Part shown: piece after piece, positions 1-13,100 of the stretch
How the letters are laid out: each line of letters starts with the position of its first letter
Numbering within the stretch: the first letter of the stretch is position 1
Source: Axinella damicornis
Taxonomy: Eukaryota > Porifera > Demospongiae > Axinellida > Axinellidae
Assembly (NCBI GenBank): GCA_963931865.1
Contig: OZ007506.1
Location: forward strand, 1,559,531 to 1,623,530
Length of the DNA stretch: 64,000 nucleotides
Reading direction: 5' to 3'
Made by a program: the position numbers and the translations under genes
Notes under the pieces: generated by a model
What the model was told of the DNA's origin: nothing
The model's database searches: none
Seen by the model: the letters and a program-made list of their open reading frames with translations, nothing else

Positions 1-2850
1 GTGCTGTAAGACAGGGTATGAATTTGAACAGTACTACAAAGCAACTGAGACAGGAAAAGGATACAGGTAGGTTTGTTTGACAAATTCACATTATACTGTG
101 TATGTGTATAGCTTTTAAAATGCCTGCCTGTCCCAGGACTTGATACATGTATGCTTTTTGTTCAGGTGGTTCTGTCACTTTGATGACGATGTGTATGTGA
201 ACATTCCAGTTCTTATGAGGACCCTCCATGCACATGAAGACAAGTCATATCTTGGGCGTTGGCCAAGCAGAGTCTGGAAAGGGAAGAAACTGATTGTAAG
301 GAAATGAATCATCTTCCTTAATATTTATAGTGATCAGGATAATGCTGTATGGCTAGCTTACAAGCAGTTGGCCTCATATCCAGACCTCAAGTTTGTCGCT
401 TGAAGTACTAACATTGGTACTGCAAGCAACAAATGCTGGGGTGAGAAGGCGTGCATGGGTATGCATGAAGCTAACGAGCAGTGCAGTTCCATGATGCTAT
501 ACAGGATACTAATAGTCTCACTCAAAATAGTGCACTCATGTATTATTATAGTGCATAAGCTGTATCTATAAATGCAGGTGGAGCTTAAAGTCATTCCCAG
601 GCCGGTTGCATGCATACTGCAAGTGATCAGTTACTGTAGTAGCTAATAATGGCCTGGAAACGAGGCTAGGTGGAGCTTATAAGCGCTCCATGCAGTCCGG
701 CCTGACAAGGCTCCAGGGACATGCATGTGTAACATGCACTTTTGTGTTCTGGGTGGACTATATATTATGGTCTGTTGACTTCTTGTGATACTCATCTTTG
801 CAGTTGAACACTGAGGAATTCCATGAACATGTAAGTTGCCATTGTGCAGCAGTGTGCACCAGATTTGAGCAGTATGTACATTATAGTATGCATCTCTATG
901 TTTTTTTCATCAGAAACGTTCTTTGTTCCGCTATGCTAATGGGCCTGCATATTGTATTAGTTCAACTCTCATGCCTCAGATGGAGAGATACGTCAGGTCA
1001 GAGCAGTACACCGCAATGTGTCTAGGTGATGAGTCTTGTGTTACACTATACTACGTACCTCCTCACCTCCCATCTTGACTTGATTGCACATGCAGGTCTT
1101 CACAAAATGCTGCATGTCACACCATTAATTCGTCATTGTTCTCTTCCCACATGTGCAGAGGTAGCACCCTATTTGCATCCATTTGTGAGAAACTACAGGG
1201 TCCGGATGACATGGCTATTGGTGCCATTATTGGTATAATTATTAAGTACAATACATGACATTGTATGCACCCTTACACCTAGCCTCGGTCCCAGGCTCTC
1301 TCCTCTAAAAACGGGGGGAGGAGAGAGCCTGGTAACATTCGCTAGAAAAGCTGTCGACTTCCGGCGCGTCATCAGCCATGTGATAAACGAAGGACACTCC
1401 TACTTTTGTGGTAAATGTCGCGTGAGTTACAAATCAGTCACGCGCTATTGAAAATATCACTCTTCGTTTTCAAGGCATCCCCAGCTTCACAGAAGTCCGA
1501 GACAATTCTACAGCTAACCAGGAGAGCTCACCTTGTGAACCGTCGATCCTGTAAGCGGCGACAAACAACGAACGAGCTGGTCCGGCAAACAATCCGCAGT
1601 GAACAGCGAGATCAGACCAGTGGCCCTCTCGCACACCCTGTCAACTGCCTTTCGCCAATCATTGAGAGGTACTCTGTCCCGGAGCGTTCAGTTCTGAGTC
1701 TACAGTTCGTACATTAGCACGGCAGTGAAGGTAAACGCCTACAAAATGTTCACGTGTTCACGTGGTTTTGTTCTGCAATCTGATTGGGTCCGCCAGATCC
1801 AGGCGCCGGAAGTCGACAGCTTTTTGCGCGAATGTTACCAGGCTCTCTCCTCCGCCCGTTTTTAGAGGAGAGAGCCTGGGACCGAGGCTACCTTACACCA
1901 TGGGACCTCCAGTGGATTCATAAATAGGCTTCAGTGAGATTATCTCCTGAGGTGCAGCCTGTACTGGTGATATTATCAGAGGATATCACAAGTTTCCCAT
2001 GCACCTCTGCATGATCCAGCGGGAAAAACAAATCTCTGTTTTGTATGGTAAATCTGTTAGTGCTGTCACTTGGGTATACTGAGTACATGGTGACCATATG
2101 GGTATATGTACACTGAGGATTTTGTTGCCATGGCAACTTAAATGTAAAGCAGTGCTTTTTGTGTATACTTCAGAGGCCATCCTGGGATATAATCTGACAG
2201 AGGTGCCGGCAATGATGAACCAGAAGACTGTTCGAGCTGTTGGCCACAAATTTATTAAGAACCAGGTACACTGTTACTACTCTACAGTGTCTCTGATCAG
2301 GATTTTTGATGTTCCAGAATCAAATGCTGCATAATGCATATGGTACCCCTTTGAATTGTTCCCAAGGTCACATTAGCTACATGATTGACATTTAAGCGGA
2401 GGCAGAAAATGGTCACCATTCCTGATGCAGCCTTTACAAATGCAGTATACTTTTCCCCCCGTTTGAAATGTTCCCAAGGCCGTCACAATTGGCTACAAGA
2501 GTTCTACTATTGTTTTCCCATTTGAAAGGTCACAATTAGCTACAAGGGACGTAGACGAGTCACCATTCCTGGTGCAGCCTTTACATTGGAGCAGGATCCT
2601 ACCAGGTGTGTGCTGGAGACTCATTTTAGCTCGACCCAGGGGATGCAATGTATGTGATGCTGGGTTTTCCTTGTCCTCCAGTTTCCTGTCCTACCACTGT
2701 CTGCTCTATCCCTCAACATCATGGTGCAAGCATCGTCCAAAGAAACAGATTAACCCAACACTAACAACAATGAACAAATCTGATTTGCAACAAAGACTTG
2801 AGCTCATTTCAAGAACATTGGACTCAATGCAAACCAATAATCACTCATGA
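1..2850 (+). CDS. Fringe-like beta-1,3-N-acetylglucosaminyltransferase, copy A (5' partial)
   Basis: Fringe enzymes (GT31) are Golgi type II membrane proteins that extend O-fucose on EGF repeats of Notch-type receptors. The window opens inside exon 4. Exons: 1-66, 166-295, 804-830, 914-996, 1159-1232, 2174-2265, 2529-2605, 2682-2850; frames join at every GT-AG junction. Visible marks are WFCHFDDDVYVN (metal-binding DDD), ANGPAYCISS, GPDDMAIGAII (the family's PDD-xx-G block) and the Fringe-type ending FLSYHCLLYPSTSWC. The tail continues about 30 residues past that Cys, longer than in the other copies. Exons 1-3 lie outside the window. The intron after exon 8 carries a 611-bp element. Fringe family is confident; substrate and Notch role are inferred from family. 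Confidence 0.82.
1280..1890. mobile_element. 611-bp MITE with long inverted ends and 9-bp TSD
   Basis: Both ends carry an inverted repeat of about 85 bp beginning TAGCCTCGGTCCCAGGC. It is flanked by perfect 9-bp direct repeats CCTTACACC (1271-1279 and 1891-1899). The same intron of copy B (about 13,930) has a single uninterrupted CCTTACACC, an empty site. The 9-bp TSD and long TIRs resemble non-autonomous Mutator-like elements; no transposase is present. Confidence 0.85.
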
Positions 2851-2979
2851 ATGCAGGACTTGAACTTTTAAATTTGTGATATTCATTAAATTTTATTATT
2901 TTCCTGCCACCTGGGTCAAATGTGGTTGTGGCCTAGACTAGCAGCACTAGCAGCTTGATTCCATGCAGACCCTCTTGCA

Positions 2980-3078
2980 TGTAGTTTGGTTAATTCCCAG
3001 TCACCCTTCTGCGTTTCGTTTTCAGGGTGGGCACCCACCCTGGAAACGTAACACAGAAGGGTCTGGAACCAAACTGTC
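2980..3078. repeat. Imperfect palindrome
   Basis: Arms CACCCTTCTGCGTTTCG... and the matching complement around CGTAACACAGAAGGGT fold over a short centre near 3030; an outer GTTTGGTT/AACCAAAC pair extends the stem. It lies just after copy A and is probably a small fold-back element. No product is expected. Confidence 0.6.
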
Positions 3079-3769
3079 CTCCATGCACGTGCAAGGGTCT
3101 TACTTACCGCTCTATATAAACTTAAGGGAAATAGGGGTATTAGCTATATGGAACACCGGTCCCAAGCTTCGATTCTAGCAACAATATAAAATATTAATAT
3201 GGATGGATATATTAAAGCTTAAAATATTTAATGGTTGACTAGGTTAGTAGAGTAAACCACTGAAATTCGGCCACCATGAATATTCGGACGACTGCAAGGG
3301 CAATTGAAGGCCTCCGGTCAAAAACGGGATTAAAACGTTTTCTAGTTTCCGGAGATATACGGGCGTTGAAAAACTGTGAATTTAAAATACGATCATAGAT
3401 AATATAAACCGGAGGTGGATGTGAAACGCTTCCGTTTATTCGATTTTGCACTCATTGCAGCGGGTGTAACGGTTAGTTTACGGAAGTTTGCCGGTCCGCT
3501 CCGTTCTTTCGTGGGGAAAAGGGCGAATTACCACTGTAAAACTATTTTCTCCCAGTGCTCCGTGGTTTCTGAAGCTGAGAACGATCGTCAACAACCAGCT
3601 GCCTTCCTCCGTCGCTGTAATAATCTCACACAAAGGTTTGTGTTAGATAGACGCCGCGGTTGCTTAGTGTACTTGGTCGTAGCTGCTCGTTCATAATCCA
3701 GCTACATAGCAGCTACTGGGCAGAAATGTCCAACGAACCTTGACAGTGCTCAAAGGTGCTCCAGTTGGC

Positions 3770-3895
3770 CAGCGCAGGGGCGGCAGCGGCATAGAAAGGC
3801 CGTCTGTGTTATTAATTATCTGGTCGGCTCGAAAAGTGGTCCGGCCAAAGCCGGACCAGCCGGACCGGCGGCGCCGCCACTGCAGCGTACTGGCA
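3770..3895. repeat. GC-rich dispersed element (first copy)
   Basis: It runs from GGGGCGGCAGCGGCATAG to GGCGGCGCCGCCACTGC and contains the inverted pair GGTCCGGCC/GGCCGGACC. The same ends appear in reverse orientation at about 10,505-10,835, which supports a dispersed repeat. Confidence 0.55.
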
Positions 3896-4338
3896 GTTCT
3901 CCGTATAATATTACTAGACGAATGTAGAACATTGTGGGGCGAGCCTGAGCGAGTACAGTTGTCGAATGTGCATGGAGCAGTTGCATGAACATGTGTCATG
4001 CAGATGCATGTGCACGTGCATGACTGTCAGTGCATGTCATCTGAATGTGACGAAGAGCATAGCATGACTTAGAAGCTATGACACTAAAAGTACACCCATG
4101 CACTTCACAGCAACTGCGAATCAGGTTAGCCGAAGCAGTCTGGTAGGTAGGTCCAGGAGAACTCTCTGTCTTTGTTGTCGCCACCGGAGGGCGACTTTCT
4201 CATTCTCTGCTGATGCCAGATCTGTGTCTTGACTGCATGTCACAGTGAGGTAAGTGTTACGGAGCGCAGACCAGTCAAGTTCCCATCCTCTGGCAATAGC
4301 TGAAGCAGCAGTCTAACACACTGTGATGGTTATAGCTA

Positions 4339-4947
4339 TTAACCCTTTAAGCCCTATTGACGCATAAATGCGTCATTTAGACCCTATGCACTTGTAGGGC
4401 TTCTCGCCAGTCCAAAAAGAGACCAAAAAGTCTTCAGAGGGCCTAGGGACGACTTTAAGGCACGAACTCAAAAATTTGGTCAGATTTCGGCGCGCCTCCC
4501 CCACTAAACGTACAAGCGGGGGGGTTTCGAAGGGGGGGCGGCAGCCCCCCCTTCGGGCTGTCGTGGGCGTCTTTTGATTTTAATGAGATTCATTGACCCG
4601 AGAATTTTTGATTCTAATGATATTCATAGACCCCACCCAGGGCCTCAAGAAAACCTGCAAATTGGTGGTGTAAGGTGTGCCATCAGTCAGATCTGGCCCA
4701 AGTTTAGGGAAATGCTGGGCGAAAATCCGGCTGACATCCACCTTTGACCTCCGATTGCTGGGCTTGTGGGGGTCATGAATATCATTAACGGTATTGCCAG
4801 AGAGGTCTCTCCATGTGTGCGGGCCCCACCAAGTTTGGCCGCTGAGGAGCGAATGCTGTGGGAGAGGAGTACCTACGAAAGTGGTGTGCGCTGAATGCAT
4901 GAAAATGTGTTGTCTTGGTGGGAAGAATTCGGTGGTTAAAGGGTTAA
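4339..4947. mobile_element. piggyBac-like MITE with TTAA target duplication
   Basis: Ends TTAACCCTTTAA and TTAAAGGGTTAA are inverted and bounded by TTAA on each side, the hallmark target of the piggyBac superfamily. Length is 609 bp including both TTAA. A - strand open frame of 126 codons (4580-4960) extends beyond the right end and resembles nothing I recognise. Confidence 0.6.
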
Positions 4948-5385
4948 AGCCTGCACGCATGCTAGCTAGCTAGCTAATGCACACCATGATGTGCTCTGCA
5001 CGCAGGACATGAGATCGCTTGAAGCACTCTCCCCGTCTTCATGAAATGCTTTATATAGCCCCTCACCGCGCGCTCCATCCTTGTTGAGGTAGACCGTTCA
5101 TGGTTCGTGTCTGTCGTTGACGTCGCAATGGTGACTTGAGTTCGTTTGTGGTTTGAATTAACGCATGACGCAATGACACGCAAAATACGAGCAGGAAGTG
5201 ATTTACGGCACGACGTACGATAGATAGATATATATGGAAAATTCGCAGTAAACTCGTCTATGTGGGGCTCGCTCAGGCTCGCCCCAAATAGTCCGATATA
5301 CCCGCTGCAGTGATTGTTTCAATGAATTTCCGTGTACTCTCCGCGCGGATGCATCGCTGCGGTGAGATCGAATCGGTAGGCTGCG

Positions 5386-6230
5386 ATGGAGTCCGAGTTT
5401 GCGGTACTGTGTTCGAGGTACCTAAGTCTATCAAGGTACACTTCCAACTATGTTCCCCTCCTAGCTCTGAAATGGCCCTCGGTCACTGCAAGACTGCTGT
5501 GCAGTAAGCTATCCTTTCTTCACGCCATACTAAATGATGACTCTGACGAGTCTCTGAGCTCACAAGTCTTCCACACACTCGCTGCATCTGACTTTGACTC
5601 TATCAGCCTAATCAAACAATGCCGTTTTCTAGACCAGACTCTCGGCTTAAATTTCACTGAGACACTTCTTGTTGATCCTTCTACCTCTATTAGAGATCTG
5701 AAGAGACAGATAATCACCGCAGACTACACCCGAACTCTCAACATGTCTGAGCAACATGTCTCCCTGGAGTATGTTCTGAAAGTGGCAAACGGAGGCAGCT
5801 GGATGAGATTCTGGGATAACGCTCTAGAACATGGCCCTGAAGGGACAAAGGCCTCCCTTGCCATCTTAAACATCCTGAGCAAATCTGTATTCTCTGACCG
5901 TGCATGCCCTATCGACAACTGCTCATTCGTTGTACCTCGGGATACCCCTCTCTGTGATCATCTTCTGTCCACCCACCTCAACTTAACAAACTGCGCATCT
6001 CCTAAAGACCTGGTGGACTCTGTCATCTCCAGTTTGTCAGATCCTGAGAGTTTTGAAGTGGTACTGTCCACTGGCCGTGAACTCCTATGTTAACTCTGCC
6101 ACTGTTTATTGTTTGCTACTTCGTACAGTTTTGTGTGTACACGTCTTTGTACTATATTTGTACGCGGCATTGTATGCCTCCCGTTACCGGGGTATCAATT
6201 ACACTTTGACTTGACTTTGACCACGTCTAC
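5386..6230 (+). mobile_element. Probable 3' fragment of a non-LTR retrotransposon
   Basis: An open frame of 235 codons (5386-6093) ends in a C2H2-like pattern (CPIDNC then HLLSTH) after a Trp-rich stretch. It is followed by about 130 bases of 3' UTR ending in a short TTGACT-type tandem tail near 6205-6220. Non-LTR elements often end in such simple repeats. No reverse transcriptase motifs are present, so if this is right the copy is strongly 5'-truncated. It could instead be a host-gene or other transposon fragment; the assignment rests on the tail and general appearance. Confidence 0.45.
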
Positions 6231-6751
6231 AAAAACCTCTGGGATGCGAGTGTAGGAGAAGAACTGCCGTGGGAGTGGTACGCAGTAGCAGTGATGCGAA
6301 GGAGCGCCATCGTCGTCGGCCATGAACCCAGGAAGATATCGACTGCTTGCTCGCTATTTCTGGCCGATCAGCTGCTTGCTCGCTATTTCTGGCAGATCAG
6401 TGACAGAGGTACAATAGAAAATATTAGCTATGAGTGCTTGCGGCGAGAGCAAGCGCGAGCGTCGCTACGAGACCCAGCCCACCACGTGTCATGACAAAAT
6501 ATTGGCGGAATTTAATTTGGCGGTGCGTTCATAATCCGCCAAACCGCCAAATTAAATTCCCCGCCAAATAATTATTTTCCGGCCATACGGTATGATACGA
6601 TGTTTACACGCGTTTGTACGAAGATACCTGCGTGATTTCTGCTTGCAGCTGCTGAACGTGAGTCAATGTACAGTCGTTTACTAGTCTAATTTCAACTTCC
6701 ACCCGGAAACGTTTTACTCTCCTTTTTGACCGGAGCACCTCAATTATAGAC

Positions 6752-6853
6752 CAGCTCATTCCTACACTGATAGGTTAGCCAGGGTCCCCGCCATGCCATG
6801 TGCGGGAGTGGCGGGGGGCCTGGCTACCTATCAGTGCAGGAATGAGCTGGTCT
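6752..6853. repeat. 102-bp hairpin inside a transposon end
   Basis: CCAGCTCATTCCT...CTGATAGG pairs with CCTATCAG...AGGAATGAGCTGG, with an inner GCCAGG/CCTGGC pair. It interrupts the right inverted end of the 3.7-kb element, so it was inserted later. Confidence 0.65.
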
Positions 6854-7169
6854 GCTGCTTTCATTTGCCCTTGCAGCCGTCCGAATGTTCATGGTGGCCG
6901 AATTTCAGTGGTTTACTCTACCTACTGAGTTTATTGTAGCCCGAAACTTGGAGGAAACAGCTAGGCTAGGAGGGGCTTACGTACAGCTAGCTATACACAC
7001 AAACTATCCTCGCCGCCCGGACGGACAGGAATCTTGGCAGTTCCTTGGCGCATTCAGCTGTTGGCAACGTCTATAACTACTCCAGTCAGGAGAAGACTTG
7101 ACTCAACCAAAATAGTACAATGTAGGTGTTCCAAATTCCCCTCCTTTTCCGAAATACTCTCCACGTACG

Positions 7170-10100
7170 ATGGAGTTCTGTAGGCGCCGGATAAAGGTAG
7201 CTATTGCGACAGTAGCAGTTCTAATCGGCCTGTGGGTATGCCACTCACGGACTGGTAGATCTCGAGTGCCGTTGCCTGTAGAGGCAAATCAGCTGATTCG
7301 GGCACAGAAGACCAATGATTATTCAAAGCTGCACCTAACTTATGACAGGATAGTTCTACCAGAAAGCAACCATTCAGATGTGTTCATATCAGTGAGAACC
7401 ACAGCACAGTTCCACGAGTCACGGCTGCCCCTCCTCCTCTACACCTGGTTGCAAACTGTAGACCCAAAGAAGGTACAATAATCTAATGCCATGCCACACT
7501 GCCATCATCTTAATCCCAAATCTGATTCAACAGGTCCAGATTATTACTGATTCTCTAGATGACATCTGGATTAACGCAGCCAAAGAAGCAGGTATGTAAC
7601 ATCGACTGCATCCAGTACTACTATCTGTGTACCACCTCTCCCTCCGTATGCAGGTTTTAGAATTGTGATTCCACCTGGTTGTGAAATTGGACATACAAGG
7701 TACAACAATGTGAAATCAGTATGGAAATGGTGTCAGGGGTGGATCCCTACACCACAGATACAGGGCTTTGTAACACCATAACGAAAGAAAGACAGCGGGA
7801 ATCAGTAACAGAGCAGTGGTAAGCACGAAGTTGCCACAAGAGCCCAACCTGATCATGTGAAAAACTACATTATATCACAGTAATATAATATAAGAGAAGG
7901 GTTGTTTTGACCAGGCTATGCATGGTCTCTCAGTTGCATCTCAGTGCCTCCTCTGTTGTGGTGATCAAGGAATGTGCCTATATACAACCACAAAATAATG
8001 TTGTGTAGCTTCACTTCTGAAGTTTCGTAATTATATACTAGGTATGTGACTATCTGTACGTCTGTTGGAGAACCTATAGTGGTCAAGCAGTGCAAAATGC
8101 AAATGATCTGCATAGAGTAGCTCATCTATTTTTGGACACCATCAACCAGACAATGTGATATCTCTCGGATAACAAACACGGTACTTTTTGTGTGTTTATT
8201 TTCACGAGGCAGTGAATTAGTATGATAAGAAGCAAAATGAATTTCAAGTTCACCGGCTTGTAGGTTACGCCACAAATGGCTTCAATAGCCAATGCATCCG
8301 GACCACCAACACTCGAAGGGCGACCATTACAATTAACCAGACTGGATCATTCCATATATGACCAGGCTTGATAAAATACTGCTACATTGTCTGCGGAGTT
8401 GAAATAAAGTCGTACAAGACAACATAAGTAAATTAGAGGTCGAAACTATGCATACCCACAGCGTGATTAAGCTACGTTTTTATAGGAAATCGCCCAGAAT
8501 AATACAGAGCATATGGGATTAACTCCCACCCGGAACATAGAAAGCATTAGTGTTTCTAGGACCATTGTTGCAAATAGTTCAGAGGCAGTGTTCGATATTA
8601 TATGGTGTCCGGTGATTGATGACATACTCTATTTGAATGCACATTGTTTGGTATTGAATCAGCAACTTGGCAACCAACCTTTCAGTAGACATGTAGAAGT
8701 GCAGCTGCATACACTTCTACAGCATTCCTTACTTCTCAACAGGCCTACTATAGGTTTCCTATCCGATATAACTACTGATATATGCTCAAAGTAGGCTGCA
8801 CTGTGAGCTCATTCCTCACCACAGCAGAGGAAGCACTGAGATGCAACTGAGGTGACCGAAGCCTGGTTAAACAAACCTTTTCTTTTCAGTTTCCACGCTT
8901 TGCTCCAGCATCCTACTGCCTTTAATAACATTTCCTGGATCTGCCCCCGCATCTGGGTGTGAAGAACAGTTTGTCCTTTTGAAAACTTGGCTCTTCATCG
9001 GTAGCATGGCAAGTACGGCAGTCAGGAAGTGCTGCCTTCTATAGCATTGTGTAAGGCACCATACGTAGATTTGTTAGCAGAGTAAACCTTTCATATTGGT
9101 TTCTGCCAACTCTGGTACCATCCAATATTAGCTTCCCACCAAAGGGTGCGGCCAGAATTCTTGGAATCACATGACGTGAATGCATGCATCAAGTAACAAA
9201 TGAGTCTTTAAAAAGACTTGATGTGTCTCGGCACGACTTGGTATCAGCTAGAATCATGCAGAGGACGTGGCAGCTGTTTTACCTGCAAAACCTGTTAGCT
9301 ATGAGACTTTCAGCTTAAGTGTGTCAATATCCTTGGAGGTTCTGTGTGAGCAAGGGGTGGGTCAGGGTGAGGTGGGAATGTTCACCCAAAGGGTGAAAGC
9401 AGTATATACTGCTTTCACCCTTTGGGTGAACATTCCCACCATATGGTCGTGTCTGGGCTTGATGTTTAATCAGAGCCAGCTGGGTGTGTGTAGTTAGTAT
9501 GCCACTTACTTAAAAGCTACTGTCGTGAGTGCAGCACACTGTGTATGGATGAGTGAGTATTCATTGTCCTGATTATAGCCAGTCTTGGTAAGTGGATTCA
9601 TGAGAAGCCAAGCAAAACCCATAATCACTTTTGAGGCTCTACTTGCAGCCTATAAATACGTTTGACACCCTAGACTTGCGCGGGCGCATTGCGAAAAGTG
9701 ACGTACATACGTACCACGTACCTACGCATCCAGCACTGTGTCTCGGCACTTCAGTGCCGAGACAGAAATGGAACATTATCCACAAATACCAGTTGGCAGG
9801 TACTCCTTGCAAAAAAATGTGTTTTTGAATTAAGTTAAGATTTTTTAATGCACAATTTGGGCAAATCCCCACATTTGATGTGCCAAATGTTCCATCTTGA
9901 TGCGTTCACACGTGCATTGAGCATGAAAAATCTCTCCTTGAAACTGTTTTTCATACTATAATACAACTGCATAATTATACCATCAATGGGATATATCGCA
10001 TTTTCAGAACACGCCTGTGCTGTAAGACAGGGTATGAATTTGAACAGTACTACAAAGCAACTGAGGCAGGAAAACGATACAGGTTGGTTTGTTTTTTGAC

Positions 10101-13100
10101 AAATTTGCATCACACTGTGTAAAACTTGTTAAAGTCAGGGACTTGATATACGTATGCTTTTTGGATCATCTATTTCAGGTGGTTCTGTCACTTTGATGAC
10201 GATGTGTATGTGAACATGCCAGTTCTTATGAGGACCCTTCATGCACATGAAGACAAGTTATATCTTGGGCGTTGGCCAAGCAGAAGGAAAGGGAAGAACA
10301 TGATTGTAAGGAAACATGCAGCTTATATTTGGATTGTTTTATAATGATCAGGATAATGCTGATCCTGGGAGCTCTTGTCCTGACTGGAGCTCTTATAAAC
10401 TCCACTTGAGGCATGTCTCAGTCAATTTCACGTAACATGGATAGATTACGAAATTACATTGTTGATCCGTGGATTATACCTCGCAGTACAGTTGTGTTGT
10501 GTCAGAGGCGGCGGCGCCGGTCCGGCTGGTCCGGCTTTGGCCGGACCACTTTTCCAGCCGACCTGATTATACTATCACGTGCAGTGTAGTCACGCATAAT
10601 CTACTTATTATGCAGACTCGCTGTTTGTCGTCCTAATGTGGGCCTACCATTGAAACTCCACAGCAGCCAAGGTCTTTTTTTTCCCAAAACGGCCATTTTG
10701 GTGCAACGAGAGCGCTTCCTCATCGCTGAAAATACATGCGAAATTTTTTTTCCGCGCTTCGCGCGGACAGATCGGCACTTCGCACCTCTGCGCTACGACT
10801 GGGCCGTACCACTTCTTCTATGCCGCTGCCGCCCCTGTGTGTGGAGCGTTACGTTGCGTGGCTCTTGTTTCTGCAATCCGTCTTCTTTTTTTTTGCCTAT
10901 GACGAAAGGCTTTTGAGTATAGGAAAGAACAGTCTTGGTCCACGTTTGGTCTGGGCGCTATATAGGGCTGTGAAAACTGCCAAGTGAGTACCAAGCTTCA
11001 CTATGGTGTGAAGCTTATATGGCCTTTACGGGTACGAAAACCTACCCATTTTTGTTGCTCTATCCATTCATCTATGAGTGCTTGAGGTAATGCCGTGTGG
11101 AAACACTGTCCAGGATCAACTTGAATTAAGTGCAAAGTAAGTTGATGAACTTAATTAGTACCGTTCAGGCTAGTAAGTTCATGCAAATCTGTTCATATCC
11201 CTCAAGGGCTTATCTCTGTGCAGCGTTTCCAGTTGATTCATGGTTCTTTGTGTTGTGCTGACTGTATTGGTGTCCGTTTTATTAGCATTTGCACACAATC
11301 AGTTTGTACCCGTGAACGCGGAAATAAGTTAAAGCAATTGAACTTCAAACCCCACCAATTGTACTTGTAAACATGTTACCATGGTAATGCTAGTCAATAA
11401 TAATCTACAATCTATCGAGGGGCAACCGCACTCCTGGTAGCCGCGTTGCAACCCCGGATGCGACTCGCCGTAGCGCAAGCTAAGTGTTGCAATTCGTTCC
11501 AATGAACGCACATGCCACATGGCAACCTCGCTCAGTCGATCGCAAGCAACGGCGACCAAAAAGAAGACAAGACATTATTACAGCACTCACAACGTAGCCA
11601 ACACGGTGAGTTTCGGTATATATGCGTCAGTGAACGACAGCGATCGCGGCCGTGTGGTCAGAATCTTCGTGTGCCTTTCCTAAGAACGGTACTGCCACCG
11701 GAAGTCGAAGAGAGCGCTCGAGCATGCAATGGCAGCCACGGCGAGACAAAAGCGCTCATATCTCCACCACCAATGTGAGTTTCAACACCAACTTTTTACA
11801 TTCAGGTCAGGGCATGATAGCGATCACGGCGGTGTAGTCAGAATCTCTGTAGGTCATAGTCTCGTGCCCAGACCCCACCCCTCGCGGGAAAGAGGGTCTG
11901 GCGACTTTGCGCAGAAGCCTCGGTCTTCATTAAAAATTCATACTTTTTAGGCAGGAATTTCAGACTGCCAATGAAATCGTAGAGAATTCAATTTTGTCTT
12001 TATTAGGAGCGAGAAGTAGAAAATTCAAATTTCTCTTGCAATTACGTATATCATTTCACGCGTAGGACTTCCGGTTCTGTCCGGTTTCAGGCGGTTTGCT
12101 GAGCTATGAATATTCAATGAAGACCGAGAATGTTGCTGAAAGTCACCAGACGGATATTCCGTACACGTTTCCGGCTGGGCACGAGACTATGTAGGTCAAG
12201 CCTAAGTACTCAAACATTATTACCCCGCGCGCGCATGCGCGAAGCGGGGTTAAGCAATCGGTTTTGTCCGTCTGTCAGTCGTCTCTTGTCAGTCGTCTGT
12301 CTGTGCCGTCCAAAAAATTGAAATCTCGCCACATAGACCCTCATAAACCATCGAAAGGGAGTCAAACAATAGCAAATAGCAAAAAACTGCTCTATGTGTA
12401 CCTGACTGAAGTCAAAGGCGCTTCGTTTCGCTGTATTTCGGCTATTTCCTACTTTTCATAACTATTCATAACATTGGCTCCACCTCTTCGTGACTTGAAG
12501 AACAGGACACGCAGTGCATTTGGAAACTTCATGCTTCGAGATGACCGCTAGGAAACAGTGCTTTCTCATGATCTATGTACTTCACAGACATCATGGCTAT
12601 TGTTTCGGCTGTTTTTTCCAGCTATTTCCTATTATTCGTAACATTTGGCCCCACCTCTCCAGCTTCACAATATAGTATATACGGTAAGCGGTCACTCCCA
12701 CACCTTGGATATGGCCATACACGAACACAGTATATGCGATAGCAGCCCTGTTCGATGCGCATCGGCAGAGATGTCACGTCGATTGTAGCTGCACTGCATG
12801 CATCCTGGCCTGACGTTCAGCGCGGGGTATGTGTTCTATGAACACCTCTAGTATTAATTAATTAATTATTTATTTACGCGGCACAATTTTTCCCCTACCA
12901 GGAGTGTAATAATTTTGCTGTTATTAGGGGATTGTTAAGTTAGACCATGAGCTTTGTCTTCAGCAGCTGCATTTCTGAGTCCACATTAGCTACCTCCATT
13001 TTTGCTAATAGAGCACTAGTGGGCCTGACCTGAGCACCTAGCCTTGTTTCCAGGCCACTATTACTACTGCCAGTTTTTGCAGTATGCATCCGGCCTGGGA

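Larger units (their letters stand above)
3240..6935. mobile_element. Composite ~3.7-kb DNA element with ~150-200-bp inverted ends
   Basis: The left end (about 3240-3400) and right end (about 6690-6930) are inverted copies; shared blocks include GTAAACCACTGAAATTCGGC / GCCGAATTTCAGTGGTTTAC and GACCGGAGCACC-like inner parts. The right arm is itself split by a 102-bp hairpin at 6752-6853. Inside are a GC-rich element (3770-3895), a TTAA-flanked element (4339-4947) and a retrotransposon fragment (5386-6230). No transposase ORF is visible, so it is non-autonomous or decayed. Exact ends and TSD are unclear. It fills most of the A-B intergenic space. Confidence 0.6.

Noticed and set aside
4580..4960. 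126-codon minus-strand ORF as a gene
   Set aside because: It crosses the end of the TTAA-flanked element and shows no recognised motif or splice context.
12219..12252. GC-rich CGCGCGCGCATGCGCG palindrome as a CpG-type promoter
   Set aside because: It is a short ACCCCGC/GCGGGGT hairpin in a transposon-filled intron with no gene start nearby.
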